Assembly: GCA_021819205.1 (NCBI GenBank)
Contig: JAKARV010000016.1
Location: 1-50,696, forward strand
Length of the DNA: 50,696 bases
Source: Actinomycetes bacterium
GTDB lineage: Bacteria; Actinomycetota; Acidimicrobiia; Acidimicrobiales; Acidimicrobiaceae
Direction: 5' to 3'
Shown: in pieces, positions 44,636 to 50,696 of the stretch
How positions within the stretch are numbered: position 1 is the first letter of the stretch
Layout: each line of letters begins with the position of its first letter
The notes under the pieces: generated by a model
The model's input: the letters and a program-made list of their open reading frames with translations, nothing else
The model's database searches: none
Told to the model about the DNA's origin: nothing
Translations under genes and position numbers: made by a program

Positions 44636-46699
44636 TTAGATTCCAGCGTCAAGCCCCAGGTTTGAAAGCAGAAAGCGAGCTCGTTTCTCAGCTATGAGGC
44701 GAAGATTGGCTTCACCCTGCGGCGAATGCCGCGAGGAAGGGAGGAAGACCAGCTCAATCTCCTTGCCAAGTTCCGCCGCACGCGCCAAAAGAGTAGCGGT
44801 GTGGCCGAAGTGCACGTTCTCGTCGATACCGCCATGGATAACCATGAGGGAACCGGAAAGCCTATCCAGGTAGGAGAGCACACTGGCAGCGTCATATCCG
44901 ACGCCCGGGTCTATCCCCATGTAACGCTCGGCGTAGGCGGAGTCGTACCACCGATGATCCACCACCGGAGCCCCGGCAACACCAACACGAAAGACTCCCG
45001 CAGCCTTCGTCAACGCCATCAGGGTCATGTAGCCGCCGTAACTCCAGCCATAGATGCCAATGCGAGAGGAGTCTACGCCCCGCTCGCTCACCAGGTAGGA
45101 GACGGCAGCCAGCTGGTCATCAAGTTCGACAGTCCCCATCCTCCCGGCCAGTTGTGCTTCGAACTCGCGGCCGCGGCCGAAACTTCCCCGCCCGTCGAGC
45201 TTCATCACCACAGCTCCCTGGCGAGCCAGATACTGCGCAAACAGGTCGTACGTGAGTGACCACGAGTCGGTGACTGTCTGCACGTGGGGTCCACCATATA
45301 CCGAGATAATGCCGGGACGGCCTTCGGAAACTCCGTCGGTCGGCGTGTATACGGCGGCGTAACCCCTGCTCCCGTCCGCCAGTTCGACGGTTACCAGCTC
45401 CGGTGGGCGCAGATCGATTACCGGCTCGGAGCGGCATGCGACCCTGGCCGTGTTGCCGCGCCTCACCACCAGCGACTGCGGCTCCAACATGGCCGATCGG
45501 CTTTCGGCAAATGCTTCGCCTTCGGGAGCGATGGCCGCAAGCCAGCACCCCGGCGCCAGCTCCTCCCAGTTGCCGCTGGCCAAATCCAGTGCAAACAGCG
45601 AACGCGAGAGCGGGTTGCCTTCATGGCCGATCGCAAATGCCCTTCCCCCCTCCACGCCGGCCAACGCAGTCACAAGCGGTCCACCGTACGCGCGCTCTCG
45701 CCCATCGCGATCGATAACGATCACCTTGCGGTTGGAGTCGGGCGCCTCCGACGTCGTTACCAGTCCACCTTGGTATGCGAATTCGCCCTCGGGAAGGTTA
45801 ACCCACGGCTCCCCCTCCTCGACGTGCCAAAGGCCGAGCCAACCGGAAGCACCGAGCAGATGCCGCTCCAAGCGCCGTTGTGCCCGGTCAAGAATGCCGA
45901 CCACCGCCCGCTCGCGATCGAGAAAGTGGAGGCTGGCAAGGTATCCGCCCGCCACCGGCAGCGGAAACGGCCCCGCCGCCTCCCCCCCGCTGATAAAAAC
46001 ACGAAGGCTAACTTCGGCATTCGCCTCTCCCACGAACGGGTAGCGGTACCTCTCCACCGTGTTGGGATGCACGTCGGTTCGGACGATGACGTGCTCGCTC
46101 ACCATCGACTCGTCGACTTCGGCCGCGATGATCATCTCACCACCCGAAGTCGCCCAGAGACCAGACATTCGGCCAAGCTCCTCCTGAGCAACGTACTCGG
46201 CAACGCCAAGCGACTTCCCGCTGGTGGTCGCGATCCGGCGGCGCTCTCCAGGAAAGACCAGCCATACCTCCTCCCCGGTCGTCATCGCCACCGCCCGCAC
46301 TTCGTCGCAGGCAATGCACTCTCGAGCGCCTTCAAGGTCGTACTCCGCGTCCAAAATCCCATCGATATCGCAGACAACGAAGCCGCCTCCCGCGTTGACG
46401 ATGATCCTGTCCCGTCCCAGCAAGGTATAGAAGCTCACCCCGGAAAAAGCGATCCGCAATCTCTCTCGGCGCAGCTCCTCCACAGCGCTCGCCGCGACAC
46501 CCGATTCACCCCCGACGATCACCCGATCCTCGCCGGTTTCGATCTCCGTGCGGTGGAGCGAAAGCGCTCGAGATGCATCTGGCAACAGGTAGAAAAGGTA
46601 TCTGCCGTCACCGGAGAAGGCGGGCGAGAGCGGCTCGCAAATGCCAGGCAGCGGTCTGGCATAGAGGTCGCTGAAGCGCAAAGGTCTTTTCGGGTCCAC
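44636..46699 (-). CDS. S9 family serine peptidase (prolyl oligopeptidase/DPP-like)
   Basis: A 687-residue protein. Residues 1-430 form a beta-propeller-like domain. The C-terminal alpha/beta hydrolase has GIYGWSYGGYM with the nucleophile Ser, HGGIDENVHFGHT with the Asp and SSRHSPQGE with the His. VDHRWYDSAYAERYMG resembles DPP IV-type members. There is no signal peptide, so it is probably cytoplasmic, cleaving short peptides. The GTG start at 46699 has no clear ribosome site and may be leaderless. It is divergent from the GMC oxidoreductase gene. Confidence 0.92.
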   Translation of the reverse strand: MDPKRPLRFSDLYARPLPGICEPLSPAFSGDGRYLFYLLPDASRALSLHRTEIETGEDRVIVGGESGVAASAVEELRRERLRIAFSGVSFYTLLGRDRIIVNAGGGFVVCDIDGILDAEYDLEGARECIACDEVRAVAMTTGEEVWLVFPGERRRIATTSGKSLGVAEYVAQEELGRMSGLWATSGGEMIIAAEVDESMVSEHVIVRTDVHPNTVERYRYPFVGEANAEVSLRVFISGGEAAGPFPLPVAGGYLASLHFLDRERAVVGILDRAQRRLERHLLGASGWLGLWHVEEGEPWVNLPEGEFAYQGGLVTTSEAPDSNRKVIVIDRDGRERAYGGPLVTALAGVEGGRAFAIGHEGNPLSRSLFALDLASGNWEELAPGCWLAAIAPEGEAFAESRSAMLEPQSLVVRRGNTARVACRSEPVIDLRPPELVTVELADGSRGYAAVYTPTDGVSEGRPGIISVYGGPHVQTVTDSWSLTYDLFAQYLARQGAVVMKLDGRGSFGRGREFEAQLAGRMGTVELDDQLAAVSYLVSERGVDSSRIGIYGWSYGGYMTLMALTKAAGVFRVGVAGAPVVDHRWYDSAYAERYMGIDPGVGYDAASVLSYLDRLSGSLMVIHGGIDENVHFGHTATLLARAAELGKEIELVFLPSSRHSPQGEANLRLIAEKRARFLLSNLGLDAGI

Positions 46700-46771
46700 G
46701 AACCAACACTAACCGCCGGGCCGCGAGGGCCGCATCCCGCTGCTTGATCATCGCCGCCCACAAACGGGGAG

Positions 46772-48601
46772 GTGGCCGGGATAGCATTCGAAGTGGAAAA
46801 TGTCGGATCTTTGGCAAAGTCGTACCGATTTCGATTGGGGGTCGCCGTGAAAGAAAGATTGCCAAGGCATCGCGCCAACAGGCTTGGGCGCGCCACGGCA
46901 AAGAACGAGCCTATCGAGACCGACGTGGTCGTGGTGGGAAGCGGCTTCGGTGGAAGCGTCGCCGCCTTCCGGCTTGCGGAGAAGGGATACGGCGTGCACG
47001 TGCTCGAGGCCGGCCGGCGGTTTGGCGACACCGACCTCCCCAAGACTTCGTGGTCGATCAAATCGTACCTCTTTGCCCCGAGGCTGGGCTGCTATGGCAT
47101 CCAGAGGCTGACCCTCTTGCGCAACGCCCTGGTGCTCACGGGGGCCGGAGTCGGTGGCGGATCCCTGGTATACGCCAACACCCTCTACAAGCCGGAAACG
47201 ACCTTCTTCAAAGACCCGCAGTGGGCCTCGATTACCGATTGGGAGGACGAGCTCTCGCCGTACTACACGCTCGCGAGCAAGATGCTCGGAGTGACCCAAA
47301 ACCCGCGTATGAGCCCTTCCGACGAGGTAATGAAGAGGGTGGCGGAGGAGCTTGGGGTAGGAAGAACCTTCAAGCTGGCCCCGGTCGGTGTCTTCTTCGG
47401 AGAGCCGGGAAAGACCGTACCAGATCCCTACTTCGACGGTGCCGGTCCGCCGCGAACAGGGTGCCTCGAGTGCGGCGAATGCATGTCCGGTTGCCGCCAC
47501 GGAGCCAAGAACACGCTACCCAAGAACTACCTTCACTTCGCCGAAACTTTCGGAGCCGTGATCCACGAGATGACAACGGCAACCGCTATCGAACCGCTTC
47601 CAGACGGGAGGTGGCGGGTCTCGACGAGGAGGACAGCGGTGCTCAACCGGCCCGCTACCACCTACGTCGCCAGCGACGTCGTACTCGCAGCTGGCGCTCT
47701 TGGTACCCAACGGCTGTTGCAGGAGATGCGCGCGGCAGGGACTGTTCGAACGCTTTCTCCACGCCTGGGCGAGTTGATCAGGACCAACTCCGAGGCGATA
47801 CTCGGAGCCAGAACTTTCAAGCCGGAAGCCGACTACTCGAAAGGGGTGGCGATCACCTCCTCGTTCTACCCGGAGGCAAGAACCCACGTCGAGCCGGTCC
47901 GCTTTGGACACGGCGACAACCTTCTTGGCATCCTGGGAACCATCCTGGTAGATGGGGGCGGGCGGGTCCCAAGATCGTTGCGGTGGTTGGCGGAAGCGGC
48001 CTCAAACCCGCTCCCATTCCTCCAAAACTTCAACCTCCGCCACTGGTCGGAGCAGACCATCATCGTGCTGGTGATGCAGAGCCTGGACAACTCGCTCTCG
48101 GGGAGTTTGAAGCGAACGTTTTTGCGGAGCCGGCTGGTAACCCGTCAGGGAGTGGGGGACCCCAGCCCACGATGGATACCGGCGGGCCACGCGGTGGCGC
48201 GCAAGGTTGCGGAACTCATCGGCGGGACGCCCGAAGGCGGGGTGAACGACATCTTCAACATCCCGATGACCGCTCACCTTGTTGGCGGTGCGGTGATTGG
48301 CGACTCTTACGCTAGCGGAGTCGTCGACCCGTACCACCGCGTCTTCGGATGCCCGGGCTTGCACGTCTTTGACGGCTCGGCGATACCCGCCAACCTTGGG
48401 GTCAACCCCGCGCTGACCATAACCGCCCTGGCAGAACGCGCAGCGGCCTACTGGCCCAAGCGGGGGGAGACCGATCTCCGGCCCAAGATCGGCGAGCCCT
48501 TTGCCCCTGCAGCCGCGATCCTTGCCCGATCGCGCGGAAGCGAGCCACGCGTGCCGAAACGGAGAAGGCCAGAGCCGGCGGGACCATCGGCAACGGGGTA
48601 G
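46772..48601 (+). CDS. GMC-type FAD oxidoreductase (cholesterol-oxidase-like)
   Basis: Up to 609 residues. The FAD Rossmann motif is VVVVGSGFGGSVAAFRLAEKG. ALVLTGAGVGGGSLVYANTLYKP is the second GMC signature, and the C-terminal VFDGSAIPANLGVNPALTITALAERAA is typical of cholesterol-oxidase-like GMC enzymes. A Cys-rich stretch CLECGECMSGCRHGAKNTL lies near residue 232. The substrate is probably an alcohol or sterol-like compound, but it cannot be read from sequence. The start may be GTG 46772 or GTG 46847; only the latter has a plausible upstream GGGGG. Confidence 0.88.
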   Translation: MAGIAFEVENVGSLAKSYRFRLGVAVKERLPRHRANRLGRATAKNEPIETDVVVVGSGFGGSVAAFRLAEKGYGVHVLEAGRRFGDTDLPKTSWSIKSYLFAPRLGCYGIQRLTLLRNALVLTGAGVGGGSLVYANTLYKPETTFFKDPQWASITDWEDELSPYYTLASKMLGVTQNPRMSPSDEVMKRVAEELGVGRTFKLAPVGVFFGEPGKTVPDPYFDGAGPPRTGCLECGECMSGCRHGAKNTLPKNYLHFAETFGAVIHEMTTATAIEPLPDGRWRVSTRRTAVLNRPATTYVASDVVLAAGALGTQRLLQEMRAAGTVRTLSPRLGELIRTNSEAILGARTFKPEADYSKGVAITSSFYPEARTHVEPVRFGHGDNLLGILGTILVDGGGRVPRSLRWLAEAASNPLPFLQNFNLRHWSEQTIIVLVMQSLDNSLSGSLKRTFLRSRLVTRQGVGDPSPRWIPAGHAVARKVAELIGGTPEGGVNDIFNIPMTAHLVGGAVIGDSYASGVVDPYHRVFGCPGLHVFDGSAIPANLGVNPALTITALAERAAAYWPKRGETDLRPKIGEPFAPAAAILARSRGSEPRVPKRRRPEPAGPSATG

Positions 48602-48706
48602 CCAAAGCGTTCCTGCCGCCCGGGGCTCCTTGGGGTTGCCAACCAGCCTTCAAGGGTTTAGGCTCTGCCAGAGTCGCCGCCGAGTTGGCTACCGTTAGGG
48701 GGTGTA

Positions 48707-48871
48707 ATGGAGATTATCATCGGGATTGCGGTACTGCTCCTGATTGGCCACGTACTATTCCATCCGCTCCGCACCCTGGGCTGCATAATCGAAGCCCTCG
48801 TGGGAGTCGTGCTTTTGGTCGTGGCACTTGGAGCTTTGGCCGAGTTTCTCATGACCCACAGCCACCCATAG
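48707..48871 (+). CDS. 54-residue hydrophobic membrane protein
   Basis: A short gene with a clear GGGGGTGT ribosome site five bases before ATG 48707. The protein has two hydrophobic stretches (about 2-14 and 26-48) separated by HVLFHPLRTLGC, and ends MTHSHP. The strong RBS, uniform hydrophobicity and clean stop support a real gene. It begins 105 bases after the GMC gene and ends upstream of the structured region before rsmA. The function is unknown. Confidence 0.6.
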   Translation: MEIIIGIAVLLLIGHVLFHPLRTLGCIIEALVGVVLLVVALGALAEFLMTHSHP

Positions 48872-48908
48872 CCAGCAGGCTTGGCGGCTTTGTACCGCGC
48901 CTCACCAC

Positions 48909-49087
48909 GCACCCGTTTCGACTGCGGGTGCCATCGAACTGACCAGACCGCCTGATGGCTTTGGAGCCATGGACGATGCAAAGCACAGCCAGGCGGCGGA
49001 GAAACCTTGCATAAGCTCGGGAGGGTTGCTCCCACGCTATCTGGATACCTTCGTCTCGTCGGTTGGCATGGGCGCGATCTGCCAACC
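48909..49087 (+). ncRNA. Candidate structured RNA upstream of rsmA (riboswitch-like fold, unassigned)
   Basis: The gap between the 54-residue gene and rsmA holds several exact helices: GCACCCG/CGGGTGC (48909-48931); CCAGA/TCTGG closing a domain (48943-48947 with 49040-49044); CCGCCTG/CAGGCGG (48948-48954 with 48990-48996) enclosing ATGGCT/AGCCAT (48955-48970); GGGAG/CTCCC (49019-49033); and GGTTGGCA/TGCCAACC (49061-49087). ATGCAA (48976-48981), inside the long stem, can pair with TTGCAT (49007-49012) outside it, a pseudoknot. No known riboswitch consensus was recognised. The direction is inferred from the flanking plus-strand genes. Confidence 0.5.
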
Positions 49088-49147
49088 ATCGCGTTACCGC
49101 CATGACTAGACATAGTTGCGTCCCCGCGCTGATTAGAATTTCTCCAG

Positions 49148-50005
49148 GTGTCCAGCGCGTTTACCCGCAGCGAATTGCTCGAAAGGCTCAGATCGGCAGG
49201 TTTCCAGCCATCGAAGGCACTTGGACAGAACTTCCTGGTTGACATGAACATCGCGAGGAAGATCTGCGAAGCCGCAGCCTCGACAACCACCGTCAGGGCG
49301 CTCGAGATCGGTCCCGGATTCGGCTCACTCACCCTGCCGCTCGCCTCCTACTTCGAGACGGTGGTTGCAGTGGAGACCGACCGGATGCTGGTTGACCAGC
49401 TTGAGGATGTGCTGGCGGAGCGGGCAATCCCCAACGTCGAGCTGATTCGCGCGAATATCCTTAAACTCGACTTCGAGCGCCTTGGAGTCGCCAAGCTGCC
49501 GACCGTAGCCGTCGGCAACCTGCCCTACAACATCGCCTCCCAGATCATCTTGCGAACCTTGGAGTCGGCCTGGTTTGTCGAGCGAATGGTATTCATGATC
49601 CAGGCAGAGCTGGCCGACCGCCTCCTCGCACCGATACCCAGCCGCCAAGCATCGGCGTTTGGCGTCCGAGTGGCGCTGCTGGCTTCGGTCGCAACGGTTG
49701 CAAAGGTTCCGCCATCGGTTTTCGTCCCCGCACCCAAGGTCGCATCCAAGGTGGTCTCGCTTACCCGCATCGAGGATCCGCTATCGGTCGTAGATCCAGC
49801 GCTATACCGCGCCACCGTTGCGGCCGTCCGGCTTGGCTTTGGACGCAGGCGCCAGATGCTGCGGCGGATCTTTGCCGGAGAGGCCGCCGAGGCGCTCCGC
49901 CTCTCGGGAATCGATCCGCGCAACCGTGCAGAAAACCTCGCCGTCCCCGACTGGATCGCCCTGGGAAGGGCGATGATCGATGCGGGGGTGCTCCGTGCAA
50001 ATTGA
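49148..50005 (+). CDS. rsmA: 16S rRNA (adenine1518-N6/adenine1519-N6)-dimethyltransferase RsmA (KsgA)
   Basis: A 285-residue SAM-dependent enzyme. The N terminus KALGQNFLVDMNIARKI is the family start motif, ALEIGPGFGSLTLPLA binds SAM and VGNLPYNIAS is the catalytic N-x-P-Y motif. It dimethylates two adenines near the 3' end of 16S rRNA in late 30S assembly. The start is GTG 49148. It overlaps ispE by 11 bases, the usual actinobacterial pairing. The leader contains the structured region described separately. Confidence 0.96.
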   Translation: MSSAFTRSELLERLRSAGFQPSKALGQNFLVDMNIARKICEAAASTTTVRALEIGPGFGSLTLPLASYFETVVAVETDRMLVDQLEDVLAERAIPNVELIRANILKLDFERLGVAKLPTVAVGNLPYNIASQIILRTLESAWFVERMVFMIQAELADRLLAPIPSRQASAFGVRVALLASVATVAKVPPSVFVPAPKVASKVVSLTRIEDPLSVVDPALYRATVAAVRLGFGRRRQMLRRIFAGEAAEALRLSGIDPRNRAENLAVPDWIALGRAMIDAGVLRAN

Positions 50006-50696
50006 CGCGCCCGCCAAACTCACCAGGGGACTCCGAGTTGTTGGAACGCTGCCTGGCGGCTTCCACGCTATTGAAGCGGAGTTCGTATCGCTCTCGCTCG
50101 CCGATGAGGTCCTTGTGGAGTTTGACGTTGCCGAATCTACCGTCGCCGCATGGGGTGCGGAGCCTGAACTTGGCATGGACTGGAGCCACATTCCAACCAA
50201 CCGGGACAACCTTGCCATAAAAGCCCTGGAGCTGGTGGGGCGGAGTGCCGCCATCGTTCTCCAAAAGAGAATTCCGGCTGGCGGAGGTCTTGGAGGCGGC
50301 TCTGCCGACGCCGCGGCCGTGCTTCGGGCCGCAAGATTCCGTGGCGATCCCGAGACTCTAGCCGTTCTCGGGGCCGACGTTCCCTTCTGTCTCCGAGGAG
50401 GAAGGGCTCGGGTAACCGGGTTGGGCGAGAGGCTAGAACCCCTCGCCTATGAAGAGCTGACCTTCACCCTTGTCATACCACCATTTTCGATCTCGACCGC
50501 GGCCGTCTATGCGGCATACGACCGGGTAGGAAGTGGTGGCGGATCTAACGACCTGCTAGCGGCGGCCGTCGAAGTGGAGCCAGCACTGGGCGAAGCACTG
50601 GAACACTTTGAACGCCGCTTTGGAGCCGCTCCGACACTCGCAGGTTCCGGGTCGACATTCTTCGTAGAAGCTGGACTCCAATCCCTCGGGGTTACG
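49995..50696 (+). CDS. ispE: 4-diphosphocytidyl-2-C-methyl-D-erythritol kinase IspE, 5' part
   Basis: A GHMP kinase of the MEP isoprenoid pathway; 234 codons are present before the window ends. The GTG at 49995 begins IDAPAKLTRGLRVVGTLPGG, close to APAKINLFLRV but with Asn-Leu changed to Thr-Arg. The ATP loop is IPAGGGLGGGSADAAAVLRAA, then LGADVPFCLRGG. It starts 11 bases before the rsmA stop. Confidence 0.93.
   Translation, partial: MQIDAPAKLTRGLRVVGTLPGGFHAIEAEFVSLSLADEVLVEFDVAESTVAAWGAEPELGMDWSHIPTNRDNLAIKALELVGRSAAIVLQKRIPAGGGLGGGSADAAAVLRAARFRGDPETLAVLGADVPFCLRGGRARVTGLGERLEPLAYEELTFTLVIPPFSISTAAVYAAYDRVGSGGGSNDLLAAAVEVEPALGEALEHFERRFGAAPTLAGSGSTFFVEAGLQSLGVT

Noticed and set aside
45284-46747. 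487-codon plus-strand frame opposite the S9 peptidase
   Set aside because: No family motif; the minus strand encodes a complete S9 peptidase with its catalytic triad.
46744-48315. 523-codon plus-strand frame in the GMC gene
   Set aside because: A highly basic, motif-free shadow of the GMC oxidoreductase.
48849-49103. 84-residue minus-strand reading frame over the rsmA leader
   Set aside because: It has no ribosome site, no recognisable protein pattern, and it overlaps the symmetric helices, which keep frames open on both strands.

Overview
The window looks like a chromosomal segment of a high-GC actinobacterium. The gene order mazG-eno-ftsB/divIC and the converging glmU-prs-rplY-pth-mfd-parvulin block, together with rsmA-ispE and a DUF501 protein, are typical actinobacterial neighbourhoods. 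The IspE start motif (APAKLTRGLRV instead of APAKINL) and a fondness for GTG/TTG starts suggest an Acidimicrobiia-like lineage. That placement is inference; no rRNA is present.

Layout. 1-2150: an IS607-type element, with an intact serine recombinase and a dead TnpB-like gene. The TnpB gene is frameshifted and joined in frame to an IS21 IstB remnant. 2155-6907 (minus): an operon of a HAD phosphatase, an ECF transporter S component, a two-helix membrane protein, a double ATPase and the T component. 7100-9678 (minus): a stand-alone DUF3987 protein, a beta-lactamase-fold serine hydrolase and a thioredoxin, then tRNA-Leu(UAA). 9861-18517 (minus): a compact molybdenum-hydroxylase (CoxL form II type) operon in the order S-L-M-D-E-F-mocA-G, ending with a DUF501 gene. 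18821-20231 (plus): an NfeD-like/SPFH pair. 20232-21017: a gene-free stretch with several perfect hairpins. 21018-27118: an AddB-like and an AddA-like gene plus a conserved unknown. 27274-29789: a MacB-type ABC permease and ATPase. 29825-35072: mazG, eno, ftsB and an orphan form II CoxL. 35069-44393 (minus): GH30-like hydrolase, glmU (short), prs, rplY, pth, mfd and a parvulin lipoprotein. 44636-46699 (minus): an S9 peptidase. 46772-50696 (plus): GMC oxidoreductase, a 54-residue membrane protein, a structured intergenic region, rsmA and the 5' part of ispE.

How the parts fit. The Cox operon carries the three structural subunits (2Fe-2S, molybdopterin, FAD) and the usual maturation set: AAA ATPase plus VWA protein, XdhC, MocA-like cytidylyltransferase and CoxG. 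Its AYRGAGR active-site loop argues against true form I CO oxidation. The right half is housekeeping: cell wall precursors, PRPP, translation, repair and isoprenoids. An apparently secreted glycosidase is translationally coupled to the head of that block.

The observations most worth a second look are: a pseudoknotted RNA-like fold upstream of rsmA; a GlmU without its acetyltransferase catalytic region; an AddAB pair in which AddA seems to have lost its nuclease residues but kept its Fe-S cysteines; the TnpB/IstB chimera; and a CbiN-like extra subunit in an ECF operon with a non-metal-type S component.
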